A DNA stretch of 64,000 bases from Bacteriovoracaceae bacterium (GCA_013141065.1 JABFRR010000010.1:78164-142163), one strand, 5' to 3'. Shown: positions 44,086 to 54,593, counted from the first letter of the stretch. Program-made: numbers and translations. Notes: a model not told the origin generated them from the sequence alone.

Positions 44086-45519
44086 ATGAAGAGACTAAAG
44101 GCCTTACAACCACAAACTAATAAAGAAGGAGGAGAGTTTTTTTTAACTCTTTATCCTGGGGATTGTTTTGTGTCCTTCCATGGACTTAATGCCGATAATG
44201 TGGGGTATTTAGTAAAGCGTTCAGATTTAAATGAAAAAACATTTTTAGATATCTTTAAGTTTGCTCATAACTATTTTGGAGACAGTTTTTTTAAAAGTGA
44301 GATGAAAATTATTGGCATCAAACAATCGATAAGTCTTCTTGGAGATTATTTTTTAGAAAAAAAAATAATCAATCAAAAACAAATAGAGAAAAATGGGCAA
44401 GTCGAAGTTTTGTTTTTACCTAGTTCTAACAAAGTTCGAGTGTCAATAGAGCCAATTGAACCTACAGTTATTAAAACAAAAATAAAAGTTTTAATTGTAG
44501 ATGATTCTAAAACTATAAGAACAATACTTTCTAGAATTTTTGAAACGGATTCACAATTTGAAGTTTGTGCAATGGCTGAAAAACCTTCTCAAGTTGAATC
44601 CCTCATCTTGCAACACAAGCCGGATGTAATTACTCTCGATATTCATATGCCTGAAATGGATGGAGTGACTCTTTTGAAGACTATCATTAGTCCAAAGTAT
44701 CAAGTTCCAACAGTCATGATTTCAAGTATTAGTATGGCAGAAGGGCCAATGGTTTTAGATGCACTTGAAAATGGTGCTGTTGATTATATACAAAAACCTG
44801 AATTGTCAGAAATCGAAAAAGTCACACCGATGATTATTGAAAAAGTGAGAATTGCAGCACTGTCAAATACGCGAAAGAAATTAAAGTATGAGAGGATTGC
44901 TGTTCAAACAAAAGAACTTTGCAACAAAGACTCTCTCATTGTTCTTGGTTCATCTACAGGTGGAACGGAAGCTATACGTGACATATTGACTGCTCTGCCG
45001 AATGAAATTCCTCCAATGTTAATTGTGCAACATATACCTGCAGTGTTTTCCTTGGCATTTGCAAAACGTATGAATGATTTATGTCCATTTGAAGTTAAGG
45101 AAGCAGAAGCTGGAGATGAAATTAGAGCTAATCGAGTACTGGTTGCCCCCGGTGGACAGCAAATGAAAGTTGTGGCCCGTGGAGGTAAACATTATGTTGA
45201 GATTAATGATGATGCCCCAGTTAATCGTTTTAAGCCTTCGGTAGATTATATGTTTCTATCGGTTTCTAAAATCCTCTACACACATACAATTGCTGTTATT
45301 TTGACTGGTATGGGGAAAGATGGCGCCAAGGGAATGCTAGAATTAAAAAAATTAGGTGTTCGAACGATTGCTCAAGATGAAGAATCTTCAGTTGTTTTTG
45401 GAATGCCAAAAGAGGCGATTAATATTGGTGCTGCTGAATATGTAGAGCCTCTATCTCGAATCGCAGAAAAAATTGCTCTTTTAACCAATGATCGAAAACG
45501 GAAAAAAGAAGTTTCCTGA
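44086..45519 (+). CDS. cheB: CheB methylesterase with extra N-terminal domain
   Basis: Removes methyl groups or deamidates glutamines on chemoreceptors. Residues 1-125 form an extra domain somewhat like CheD (FLTLYPGDCFVSF..., KIIGI..., LLGDYFLEKKI) but without the CheD GSC/His active site. Then the receiver (VLIVDDSKTIRTIL, LDIHMPEMDGVTLL) and the methylesterase with complete triad: GSSTGGTEAI (Ser near 290), IVQHIPAVF (His near 319) and ILTGMGKDGAKGM (Asp near 412). 477 residues versus about 350 for usual CheB. It follows the CheR fusion by 17 bases; the two genes share receiver and esterase ancestry. Confidence 0.92.
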   Translation: MKRLKALQPQTNKEGGEFFLTLYPGDCFVSFHGLNADNVGYLVKRSDLNEKTFLDIFKFAHNYFGDSFFKSEMKIIGIKQSISLLGDYFLEKKIINQKQIEKNGQVEVLFLPSSNKVRVSIEPIEPTVIKTKIKVLIVDDSKTIRTILSRIFETDSQFEVCAMAEKPSQVESLILQHKPDVITLDIHMPEMDGVTLLKTIISPKYQVPTVMISSISMAEGPMVLDALENGAVDYIQKPELSEIEKVTPMIIEKVRIAALSNTRKKLKYERIAVQTKELCNKDSLIVLGSSTGGTEAIRDILTALPNEIPPMLIVQHIPAVFSLAFAKRMNDLCPFEVKEAEAGDEIRANRVLVAPGGQQMKVVARGGKHYVEINDDAPVNRFKPSVDYMFLSVSKILYTHTIAVILTGMGKDGAKGMLELKKLGVRTIAQDEESSVVFGMPKEAINIGAAEYVEPLSRIAEKIALLTNDRKRKKEVS

Positions 45520-45550
45520 TCAATAAAGTCAACAAAGTACTTTTTACTCC

Positions 45551-45578
45551 TTGCTAGAATTCATTAGTCTTGTATAAT
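45551..45578 (+). promoter_or_regulatory. Sigma-70-like promoter for the PilZ gene
   Basis: TTGCTA (45551-45556) and a perfect TATAAT (45573-45578), 16 bases apart, lie 31 bases before the ATG at 45610. It separates the PilZ gene from the chemotaxis run. Confidence 0.6.
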
Positions 45579-45609
45579 AAAACAATATTTTTTATTTTAA
45601 GAGGCATTA

Positions 45610-46440
45610 ATGAATAGAAAACCATGGTCAATTATTTTTTTTTCAGTCTTCTTATTTTTGATTCCAATATTTAATATTCTGATTACATTTTATCTAGTCC
45701 CTGGAGACTTCGAATTTTCAGATTACATATATAGTCTTTTTGCACTACCAACTAATCGAATGGCCCTTTTTAGTTTAACGGTACCAAGTTTAGTTTCTGC
45801 CTATGCAGTATTTTCAATTAAAAGTTGGAGTTTACCAGTTTTCTTTATAGCGATGTTTTGGATATTAATTTCTTCGCTCATGGATTTATTTTTATATTTC
45901 AGTGTGATTAAATCAATATTTCTCATGGTGATACCTTTAGTATTTAACGGACTTTTTATACATTTTATTTTGATTCCAAATGTTCGAGCGGCATACTTAG
46001 ATCCTAGATTGCGTTGGTGGGAAACTAAACCTCGATACTGTATTAATGAAAAAGTTGAAATTAAGGGAGACGATTTAGAGGTTCCCTCAGACAATGCGAT
46101 GATAAGTAATTTTTCGGAAGGTGGTGTTTTTTTTAAAACAACTGCATTAATGCCTCTTGGAATTATCGTAAACTTGAAGTTTAGCGTATTAGGTAAACCA
46201 ATGAGTTTAAATGGTAAAATAGTTCATCAAGTAGAAAGTATTCATGCTTATGGTATTCAATTTAGTGATCTAACAAGAGAAGAAAAAAAGCATTTGAAGA
46301 AATTAACAAAAGAACTTCGACTACAAAATATTCCAGAAACCAGGCCCGTTGTTAACTGGAAGGAAGATCTCACCAAATGGTTTTATGAATTAAAAAGCAC
46401 TGGAAAAGGAATAATTCCGGATGTTAATAATCGTCGATAG
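45610..46440 (+). CDS. Membrane-anchored PilZ-domain protein
   Basis: A 276-residue protein with four hydrophobic segments (about 8-30, 50-70, 75-97, 100-122) and a cytoplasmic PilZ domain (about 140-235). PilZ binds cyclic di-GMP through an RxxxR box and a D/NxSxxG motif; here NFSEGGVFF is a clear second motif, while the first box (KPRYCINEK) keeps one arginine only, so binding is uncertain. Located just after the chemotaxis genes, it may link motility to cyclic di-GMP. Own promoter likely. Confidence 0.8.
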   Translation: MNRKPWSIIFFSVFLFLIPIFNILITFYLVPGDFEFSDYIYSLFALPTNRMALFSLTVPSLVSAYAVFSIKSWSLPVFFIAMFWILISSLMDLFLYFSVIKSIFLMVIPLVFNGLFIHFILIPNVRAAYLDPRLRWWETKPRYCINEKVEIKGDDLEVPSDNAMISNFSEGGVFFKTTALMPLGIIVNLKFSVLGKPMSLNGKIVHQVESIHAYGIQFSDLTREEKKHLKKLTKELRLQNIPETRPVVNWKEDLTKWFYELKSTGKGIIPDVNNRR

Positions 46441-46471
46441 ATATTCATATTTATTTTAATTGGTGGTCTGA

Positions 46472-47875
46472 ATGAATTTAGCTTTTTTCCTTTTATGTCT
46501 CTCTATTGTCTCAAATGTAACAATGGCAGATATTAAAGTGACTCAAATGGGTGATACATTTGTCAACAGCATTCCAGCTGAATGGAGTGTAACGAAAGGA
46601 AGCTGGCAGTATTTTGATGTTAAAAATTGTTGGGAGAATGGATCAACTTGTTATGGAAATAACCCATCAAGTCCTTACGGTTTTCCTAATTTTGAAGCGC
46701 TTCCCAATCAGCAAATTTTAAATTTCAAATTAAATTCATCAGAAGCAGTCGTCATCTTTTTGAGAACTCCTCCACCTCTTCGATATTTTGGTTTTTCTCA
46801 ATATCTTTTTACCAGAGGAGGAAATCCAGAGCCCGTTTTTGCCAGTGTGGGGGACACACTTAATTCACTTAAAATTTCTACTTTTGGTTCACCGGCCCCT
46901 GGTGTAAATGTTTTTAATCAGCATGCAATATTAATATGGTCTGCTGACTTAACGACCTACGACTCGGTTAAAGCAATGCTTATTAAGCAGGGCGTGCCGG
47001 AAAAAGGAATTAATTTTATTGGTCTACCTATATTGCTTCCCTTATTCATGGGAAATTCTCCAACATCTGATACCTTTAACATGTTAATGAGGACAGCATT
47101 TCCAACTGTTCAAGCTGATTATGATGCTTACACAAAAGAAAATCCATTTTATGTTGTTAAAGTTGGTTTAAAAATACCAATTGCAAATAACCCTGCTCCC
47201 ACTATTGATTATGCAAACGAGACTTCTGGTATTTTAGAAAGTACAAAAAATCAATCAATGACAACTTTGCAGTCAGCGCTCAATAATTTAGTTAATGATA
47301 TAAAGAAAAAATACTTAAAGGATTTTATTCTTAAGGATCAATTGGTGAACTACACTGAAAAAGTAGGATGGGATTGTATTGCAGGTAATGGAAAGTGTAA
47401 TGGGGATAACCATGATGCTCTTTATTCACTCGATTCTCTTGGAGCAATTGTTATGGCTAATCCGAAAGACATAGTTATTATTGCAGGTGTGAATCATCAA
47501 AAAACAGGTAAAGCCCTCTATTTGAATCATTCAATTTATGAGACTGTAAAATTTGCAGGAATAAGTGCCGTAGGAGATTCATCATTCTTGACAGAGAGTG
47601 CTCTTTATCATGCGGGAGTGACACTTCCTAAAGACCCAAAAAGGGTACAATATCAGAATTTGTATGCCTATATAATTTCTTATAATTGTAATGGCCTAAG
47701 TTACTGTCACCAAATACCTACTCCTACTGCGGAAAATCCAGTTGGGCTTTTGCCAGGGACACCCTTTCTTCTCATTGGAAGAAGTTATGTTGATAAGTTA
47801 ACTAAAGTGCGACCATCTGTTAACGAGGTGATTAAGCACCAGATAATTTTAGGCACGACAAGAGTTAGCCCGTGA
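46472..47875 (+). CDS. Secreted protein, function unknown
   Basis: A 467-residue exported protein: signal peptide (LAFFLLCLSIVSNVTMAD), then a soluble region rich in aromatic residues with at least six cysteines, some paired closely (KNCWENGSTCYGN; GWDCIAGNGKCNGDNHDALY; NCNGLSYCHQ), as expected for a disulphide-bonded secreted protein. A block around IVIIAGVNHQKTGKALYLNHSIYE looks like a conserved core. I do not recognise the family. It lies 32 bases after the PilZ gene on the same strand. Confidence 0.65.
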   Translation: MNLAFFLLCLSIVSNVTMADIKVTQMGDTFVNSIPAEWSVTKGSWQYFDVKNCWENGSTCYGNNPSSPYGFPNFEALPNQQILNFKLNSSEAVVIFLRTPPPLRYFGFSQYLFTRGGNPEPVFASVGDTLNSLKISTFGSPAPGVNVFNQHAILIWSADLTTYDSVKAMLIKQGVPEKGINFIGLPILLPLFMGNSPTSDTFNMLMRTAFPTVQADYDAYTKENPFYVVKVGLKIPIANNPAPTIDYANETSGILESTKNQSMTTLQSALNNLVNDIKKKYLKDFILKDQLVNYTEKVGWDCIAGNGKCNGDNHDALYSLDSLGAIVMANPKDIVIIAGVNHQKTGKALYLNHSIYETVKFAGISAVGDSSFLTESALYHAGVTLPKDPKRVQYQNLYAYIISYNCNGLSYCHQIPTPTAENPVGLLPGTPFLLIGRSYVDKLTKVRPSVNEVIKHQIILGTTRVSP

Positions 47876-47984
47876 ATTCAAATATCCATGTGTAAATGAC
47901 TACACAAATTCTACACTTCGATTCCATGATTTAAGACCTAGCAAGACTTAAGCTTAATACAAGGATCATCAACCGGAGGTTAGA

Positions 47985-48173
47985 ATGAATACAAGTATGG
48001 AACAAAACGAAATCAAAAGAACCGAAACACCAAAAGCACAAGTTGCACCTAAAGAAATTGTTGCTAAGCAGGCAGTTAATGACTTCGTTAATGAAGGAAA
48101 CCCAACGGTATCTCCCCCTAAAGTAGATGAAAAAGAAGTTGAAAAAATAATTACAAAACTAGCTGATTCTTAG
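47985..48173 (+). CDS. Small charged protein, function unknown
   Basis: A 62-residue protein rich in Lys, Glu and Pro without hydrophobic segments, probably mostly disordered. It is preceded by a textbook GGAGG ribosome site six bases from the ATG, and its stop is just before the next gene, which makes a real gene likely. No family recognised. Confidence 0.6.
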   Translation: MNTSMEQNEIKRTETPKAQVAPKEIVAKQAVNDFVNEGNPTVSPPKVDEKEVEKIITKLADS

Positions 48174-48179
48174 GAATAG

Positions 48180-49328
48180 GTGCTTTTTTGTTCACGGCTT
48201 TTATTTTTATTTTTTTATTCAGCTAATTCAAATGCTGAAAAGCTCAATTTGCTGGTTCTGCCACTAAGTGACGGGACCAGTTATATTTATTCAGTCGACT
48301 TAAAAAAACCTTGCTCATTTTCAGGCGTCCTTGAAGTCAATTCCACAAAATTAAAATTAGGAAAAATAGACAATTGGTTTATAGGGAATTTGAATTTATT
48401 GCAAAATAGAATTAATTTTAAAATGATTGAATTAATTTTAAATGATGATTTTATTGAATTCTCATTAAGTGGTGCCACAAATTTAAAGTTTAAATTTTTA
48501 CTTGAAAAAGAAAATAAATGTAGATTAAAGAAAATTTTATATTTCAACGATAGTATTTACAGTTTAGATCAAATTTACATCGATTACAGTAGCATTTTTT
48601 TTTCACCAGTAATAAAAAAAATAATAATTAAAAATAATGGAATGGATACAGATTTACTTTTGTATCCATGGGCATTGCAAGGAATGATATCGAGCTACGA
48701 ATTAAATGCAGGATTAGCAGTTAAAACATATTCAAATATTAGAAAAAGTCCTAAGGCCATTAATCGAAATTCAAATATTAAAGCAGAGTTATTACCAGCT
48801 TTTATTTTTCGCTATGGACCGATTTTTTTGAGCAAAGACGGTATCGGAAGTTTACTTTTTAATGCTGGTGATTTTTCATTTTTAGCAATGGCCATTATTG
48901 AAGGTGAACCCTATGAAACAGCGGAGTTTAACGAGCGGAAACGAGCCATTTATTTGGGATCTATTGTGAAGTTTAATTTATTAGAATTTATTTATTACAA
49001 TGATTTTTTTAAAGAGAAGGGATACAACCTCAAACTTAACTTGGCTCCAGAGTTTTATTTTAATACAGATTTAAAATTTAAACCCCAAGTTTTTATTCAA
49101 TATTGGGATAAAAAATATGTAGATTACTATTTTGGTTTAAGTCCTAATAAACTAAATCAGGCAGTCAATTATGGAACTGTATTTGAAATTATGCACTTCA
49201 AAGGGCGTTGGACTTATCTCCTGAATTTGGGAGTAAAGTTCTACGGACGAGAAGTGTATTCATCTCCAAGCGTAGTGAGAGGTAATGAAATTCAGGTCGT
49301 AACAAGTTTACTTTATAAATTTTTATAA
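48180..49328 (+). CDS. Probable outer-membrane protein (MipA/OmpV-like)
   Basis: About 382 residues with an N-terminal signal-like segment (LLFLFFYSANSNAE) and a C-terminal half that resembles MipA/OmpV barrels: LNAGLAVKTYSNI, a KKYVDYYFGLSPN segment like the family's DDYxxYYFGV, and a final strand ending in LLYKFL. The start is GTG with AGGA upstream, eight bases after the small gene. MipA-type proteins scaffold murein enzymes or act as surface antigens. Assignment is by eye. Confidence 0.55.
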   Translation: MLFCSRLLFLFFYSANSNAEKLNLLVLPLSDGTSYIYSVDLKKPCSFSGVLEVNSTKLKLGKIDNWFIGNLNLLQNRINFKMIELILNDDFIEFSLSGATNLKFKFLLEKENKCRLKKILYFNDSIYSLDQIYIDYSSIFFSPVIKKIIIKNNGMDTDLLLYPWALQGMISSYELNAGLAVKTYSNIRKSPKAINRNSNIKAELLPAFIFRYGPIFLSKDGIGSLLFNAGDFSFLAMAIIEGEPYETAEFNERKRAIYLGSIVKFNLLEFIYYNDFFKEKGYNLKLNLAPEFYFNTDLKFKPQVFIQYWDKKYVDYYFGLSPNKLNQAVNYGTVFEIMHFKGRWTYLLNLGVKFYGREVYSSPSVVRGNEIQVVTSLLYKFL

Positions 49329-49377
49329 CAAAGGATAAATGACCATAATTGTTGACCTATATCAATAAATAGATTTC

Positions 49378-49411
49378 AAATGACGATGATTGAGCACAAT
49401 AATCTTCATTT
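49378..49411. promoter_or_regulatory. Imperfect 14-bp inverted repeat
   Basis: AAATGACGATGATT (49378-49391) and AATAATCTTCATTT (49398-49411) are complementary at 12 of 14 positions around a six-base loop. It lies in the gap before the MASE1 kinase remnant; operator or terminator. Confidence 0.4.
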
Positions 49412-51329
49412 AGTATAAATACTTAATTTTATAGCCATTTTTCCGAGAAGTGATCATGAGTTTTTTAAAATTAAGAAATTTATGGCTTACACATAAAGAA
49501 AATAAATTTTTTATTTTTTCATTCAATTTACTTCTCACTGGAATTTACTTTTTAGTTTCAATTGCAAGCCTTAAGTTTGCCACAATTAACAGCAGTGTGA
49601 CTCCTATATGGCCATCTACGGGCCTAGCAATATCTATTCTTATCTTATTCGGTCGAAGATATATTTGGTCAATTTTTGCAGGTGCTTTATTGGCAAACAC
49701 ACTCACGTCTCCAGTCTTTTTAAATGCATTAACTATCGCTGGTGGTAACTCATTAGAGGCCATATTCGGATACCTAATCTTTGAGAAATTAAAAATTTAT
49801 AAAAATCGATTTGAATACTTAACAGATTTAATTACGATTGGAATGGCATCATTTATCGCTCCTATTATAAGTGCGACAGTTGGAGTGTGTTCACTTCGAT
49901 TCTTTGGCTTGATTTCAAATGAAATTCAATACCAGGTCTGGGCAACATGGTGGAGTGCTGATGTTATTGGAGCACTAATTGTTATACCGCTATTACTCAG
50001 CTTTGAGCGTTTTGAATTTGTTAAATTATATTTAAATTTTAAACTTAATTTCAAAAAGCAATTATTTTATACTTTGATATCTATTATCCCTTTAGTCGTT
50101 TTTTATTTTATCGTTTCAAGAACTACCAGCTTAAAATTTCTGTTTCTCTTTTTTCCCCTGATCACTTTAATTACTTTTTGTAAGAATAAATTTCTTATGC
50201 ATTTATTTAGTCTAATCTTATGTGCAGAAGCATTATGGGTTACTGGAATTGGCAAGGGACCGTTCAATATCTCAACTCTCAATCAAAACCTTTTAAACTT
50301 AGAAATCTTTCTTAGTGCAATTGCCATAACCATGTTAGTTCTTGCAAGTCTAAACCGTTTTAGGTTTATAGGCCAAGTTAGGATACTGTTGATGAGTGGT
50401 TGGCTTTTTTGGGGGGGAGTATTCTATTTTATTCAGCTTGATAGAGATAATGTAGATAAGTCCGAATTTAAAATTACAACTTCTGATCTTGAAAATAGAA
50501 TGAAAGAAAAAATGAGAGATTATTTTCAAGTCTTGGCCAGTGGCCGAGCCTTATTCAAAGCCTCTAAAAATGTTGAAAATGAAGAATGGCGCGCATTCGT
50601 TAATTCACTCAATCTCTCTATGTCGTAAGAAGGTATGAATGGAATGGGAGCTGTTTATAAAGTTTATTCTAAAGATCTAAACTCACATCTTAATGAAGCT
50701 AAAAAGACTATTGATCCAAATTTTTCTTTTAAAAGAGTTCCTTTGCACTTAGGTGATAAATCTGTTTTTGCCGATGACCATTTTATTATTACTTACATAG
50801 AACCATTTGAAAGAAATGCAGCTGCTAGAGGACTAGACTTAGGATCAGAATCGAATAGACGTAATGCTGCAGAAAGGGCCATCATATCAGGGAACGCCAC
50901 GCTAACTGATAGAATCCGATTGATTCAAGATAAAAATCAACGATTTGGTTTTTTGGTTTATTTACCTGTCTATAAAAGCAATCTACCAATCACAACAACA
51001 AATGAAAGGATTAAAGCATTTTCTCATTGGATCTATGCTCCCTTTGTCACAGAGCTTTTCCTAGATAGTATATTTTCAAAATTTAAAAATGATCAAGTTT
51101 CTTTTAAGCTTTATGATAAAGCAGAGCCTAGTGAAGAGAATTTAGTCTATTCATTTCATGCAAATAATAAAAATATGAGTGGATTACAAACTTTAAATGC
51201 AATTATTCTGGGTGATAAGGTGTTTTATGCCGAGTGGTCTCAGACTTCAAAGTACATGGCCTCAAATAATTTTTTATCAACTTGGATTGGTCTTATTGGA
51301 ACAGTGATTGTTTTAATTGTAGTTTTATT

Positions 51330-52852
51330 GTAACTGGACAGCGTAATTTATAATTTCTTAAAGATTTTGTTGGGCCTATCGACTCAGATGTTGGATAATA
51401 GGTTCAATGAAAATTGAAAATATCGACATAAGCAAAACTATTGAAGCTGCAAAAAAACAAATTGCTTTTGATAAATCTCTTTCTCCTGCTCTTCGTTCAA
51501 CATTTGAACTTTTAATTCTTGTCATTAATCTTATGGCCACCCGGTTTCAAACAAATAGTAGCAATAGCAGTAAACCTCCATCGCAGGATCCAAACCGCCT
51601 TCGAAAAACAAGAACTGATAAAGGATTAAAACGCGATAAAAAAAGCAAGGCGGACAAGTTGGTCATTCTGGATCAACTTTACAAAAAGTTGAAACACCTG
51701 ATGAAATTGAAGAGATTTTGATCAATAAAAATCCATCCCAAAGGGAGTTTATGAGCAAGTTGGTTTTGAGTCTCGGCAGGTGTTTGATATAAAGATTTCT
51801 ACTCATGTCATAGAGTATAGGGCAGAAATTTTAGAAGATAAAAAGGCAATCAGTACATTGCGGCTTTTCCAAAACATGTAAAAAAGCTGTTCAATATGGT
51901 AATGAAGTCAAATCACAATCAGTATACATGTCACAGTTTCAATTAATCCCACTGGCAAGAGTCAGTGACTATTTTAATGATCAACTAAAGTTGGCGATTA
52001 GCAAAGGAAGCATTTCAAATTTTAATAAAGATGCTTTTGAGAAATTAGAATACTTTGAGACATGGGCCAAAGAACAGCTTTTACGCTCGCCCTTTAATCA
52101 TGCAGATGAGACCGGCATTAATCTCAATGGAACGAGAATCTGGCTGCACAATCTTTCCAATGACAAAGTCACTCTTTATCACGCTGATGAAGAGCGTGGA
52201 AGTGAAGCAATGAATAGGATGGGAGTTCTTCCTTTTTATGTAGGGATTTTGTGTCATGACCATTGGAAACCATATTATAAATATTCTTGCACTCACGCTC
52301 TTTGCAACGCTCACCACTTACGCGAACTTACCTTTGCATTTGAAGAAGATGGTCAAAAGTGGGCGAAGAAAATGTATGACCTCCTTCAAGAAATAAATGA
52401 AAAAGTTACTAAAACAACGGCAGGAGTGTTATCTCCTAAAAAAATAAAATCTTATCAAAAAATCTACAGGACAATCCTTTCAAAAGGAAAAAAAGAATGT
52501 CCTTTTGCAGAAAAAACTGAAGTTAAGCAGGGACGAACGAAAAAGAGTAAATCAAGAAATTTACTTGAACGCTTAATTGATTTTGAAGATGATACTTTAA
52601 TGTTCATGAAAGTGAGTGTGGTAAGTTTCACTAACAACCAAGGTGAGAATGATTTACGCATGACCAAGGTTCAGCAAAAAATCTCTGGATGTTTTAGATC
52701 AATGGAGGGGGCACAGATCTTTTGCAGAGTTCGTGCTTATTTAGTGACCTGCCGAAAAAATGGAGTGAGTCCAACAGAAGCACTGAGGCTTTTATTTCAA
52801 GGTAAATTGCCAGCATTTATTAAGTAAACCCGAAATTACGCTGTCCAGTTAC
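51330..52852 (+). mobile_element. IS66-family insertion sequence with 8-bp target duplication
   Basis: 1523 bases. Terminal inverted repeats of 20 bases, GTAACTGGACAGCGTAATTT, at 51330-51349 and inverted at 52833-52852. Direct repeats GTTTTATT flank it at 51322-51329 and 52853-52860, the 8-base size expected for IS66. It carries only a tnpC-like gene, no tnpA/tnpB, like the ISBst12 subgroup. Confidence 0.92.
51407..52827 (+). pseudogene. IS66 transposase (TnpC) with several frameshifts
   Basis: The N-terminal frame (51407-51721) has the IS66 signature NSSNSSKPPSQDPN, then should continue GGQVGHSGSTLQKVETPDEIEEI, which is readable only one frame over from about 51650. Further frame changes are needed near 51742 (VYEQVGFESRQVFDI) and near 51855 (IAAFPKHVKKAVQYGN). 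The last frame, 51928-52827, is intact and holds the catalytic core (FNHADETGINLNGTRIWLHN, HDHWKPYYKY, NNQGENDLRMTKVQQKISG). At least three indels within 210 bases while the ends are perfect suggests local decay or a sequencing/assembly problem. Confidence 0.85.
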
Positions 52853-53675
52853 GTTTTATTTATTATTAATGTGCAAAATCTCGAAGTAAAATCTAAAAAA
52901 ATTGCAAAAATGTTGCATCAAGATTTTATTGAAAGCCAGCTAGTTGTCAAAGAACAAGAAGCCAGGATGATAGAATCGAGAAAAATGGCAACGCTCGGGG
53001 AGATGGCCAGTAGTATTGCCCATGAAATTAATAATCCCTTGGCGATTATTGCAGGTAACAATGTCCTTATTAAGCGTTCATTAAATGAACCATCGAATGA
53101 AATCGATATTGCTAAACTCTTAAAAAATGTAGAAAAGATTGAAAAGACAGTCAATCGGGTGGATAAAATAATAAAAGGACTTCGTCTTTTTTCACGAGAT
53201 GGTACACTCGATCAAATGAGTAGTGCCTCGATCGATTCATTAATAGAAGAAACACTTTCATTGTGCCAAGAAAGATTTCGTACATCTGGTGTCTTGTTGA
53301 GTTTTGAAACAAATTATCATGGTGACATTCTTTGTCGAGGGACACAAATTTCACAGGTACTTATCAACTTACTCAATAATGCCTATGATGCTGTAGTAGA
53401 ACTTGATGAAAAATGGGTTCACTTAAAAATTAAGCAAGTTCAAAATGAACTCATTATTTCCGTCATCGATAGTGGTTTTGGTGTACCAATTGAAATTCAA
53501 AATAAAATCTTGCAGCCATTTTTTACAACAAAAGAACTTGGAAGAGGAACAGGATTAGGGCTTAGTATTTCTAAAGGAATTATTGAATCACATGGTGGAG
53601 GACTTACTATCCAGACACTAAAAGGTCATACATGCTTTGTAGTAAAGTTGCCAATTAATCAAAAAGCTGCCTAAT

Positions 53676-54593
53676 TTATTTAGGAATCCAGTATTTTTCA
53701 ATTAAAAGACAAGATGGATCTATTTCATTTGAATATTTCGTGTAATCCATTCTTAAATGATTTTCACTAATGAAAAATTCCCTTACCTGGCTTTGATAGC
53801 ATAAGACAGCTGAAATCTTTAATTCAATATTGGCATCACAATTGTGGTTTTCGAAAGTATATTGAGAGAAGAGTTGATTTCTTTGTACTTTTCTAAGAAA
53901 TTTTCTATGTAATAAAATAAGTTTTAAAAAATAGAAAGCCATAAATGGCATAATTAGGTATCTCCAAGGAAATTTTTTAATTTTTTGAGTCATTCCTGAA
54001 TTAAAAAATGCTTTTGAAATACTCAAAGTATTTTTAATTAAGCTTGTAGTTTGATTTTGCAAAAAAGCAAAACGCTCTAGACGAGCACCCGGAAAAAAAA
54101 CATATGGAACATCTTCATAGAATCTGATTTTTCCTTTAAATGGATTCATGGGGTCATTAAAAATTAAATGAATAAGGTAATGATCAATGTGCCATCCAAT
54201 TGCCAAAGGGACATAGATCTCATCAAACTTAATTGATTCAAGAGTCGCAAAAATTTTTTCTTTTAAATTCTCCAGGTAAATTAAATCCTCCGAAGTCGGT
54301 GGATAAAAAACCTTAGCAATAGATCCTTTTCGAAAGCCTCGAAAAAAAGCGTCCTTTTCATTGAGATTGAAAAAATCATAATTGAGAACTTTGCTTGCAT
54401 TTTCTTCTTCAATTAATCTTTCGTTTCCAAAGACTACAGAACGATTATGAGTATCTTCATCATATGAAGTGAAAATATTGAAAACGAAAACCTTTTTGAG
54501 TTTTGAAAGTTCTGCAATTTTTCCTCCACATGAAAAAACAGCATCATCTAAATGAGGAGATATAAATACTGCTGAATAATCTTTTTTAGTCAT
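53676..54593 (-). CDS. PIG-L/LmbE-family deacetylase
   Basis: Zinc-dependent N-acetylglucosaminyl deacetylase family. The 305-residue protein has the metal motif ISPHLDDAVFSCGG (about residues 11-24) and the later histidine motif HIDHYLIHLIF (about 140); a hydrophobic segment in FPWRYLIMPFMAFYFLKLILL (about 205-230) suggests membrane attachment. Family members deacetylate GlcNAc-containing lipids, thiols or polysaccharides. The neighbour is a glycosyltransferase whose 3' end it overlaps by eight bases, so both probably build or modify one glycan. It ends one base from the kinase remnant. Confidence 0.85.
   Translation of the reverse strand: MTKKDYSAVFISPHLDDAVFSCGGKIAELSKLKKVFVFNIFTSYDEDTHNRSVVFGNERLIEEENASKVLNYDFFNLNEKDAFFRGFRKGSIAKVFYPPTSEDLIYLENLKEKIFATLESIKFDEIYVPLAIGWHIDHYLIHLIFNDPMNPFKGKIRFYEDVPYVFFPGARLERFAFLQNQTTSLIKNTLSISKAFFNSGMTQKIKKFPWRYLIMPFMAFYFLKLILLHRKFLRKVQRNQLFSQYTFENHNCDANIELKISAVLCYQSQVREFFISENHLRMDYTKYSNEIDPSCLLIEKYWIPK

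Larger units (their letters stand above)
49456..53674 (+). pseudogene. MASE1-CHASE histidine kinase broken by stop codon and IS66
   Basis: Originally one sensor kinase. 49456-50625: membrane MASE1 domain (ATINSSVTPIWPSTGLAIS) and start of a CHASE domain. An in-frame TAA at 50626-50628 interrupts it (LNLSMS-stop-EGMNGMGAVY), where CHASE domains usually have Tyr. 50629-51329: rest of CHASE and a second membrane helix. An IS66 element is inserted at 51330-52852. 52861-53674: kinase part with SSIAHEINNPLAIIAG (His), LINLLNNAYDAV, DSGFGVP and GRGTGLGLSISKG. Removing the element and one 8-base target copy restores the reading frame exactly. The distal kinase part might still be made alone from a GTG at 52871, but would be soluble. 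Confidence 0.9.
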
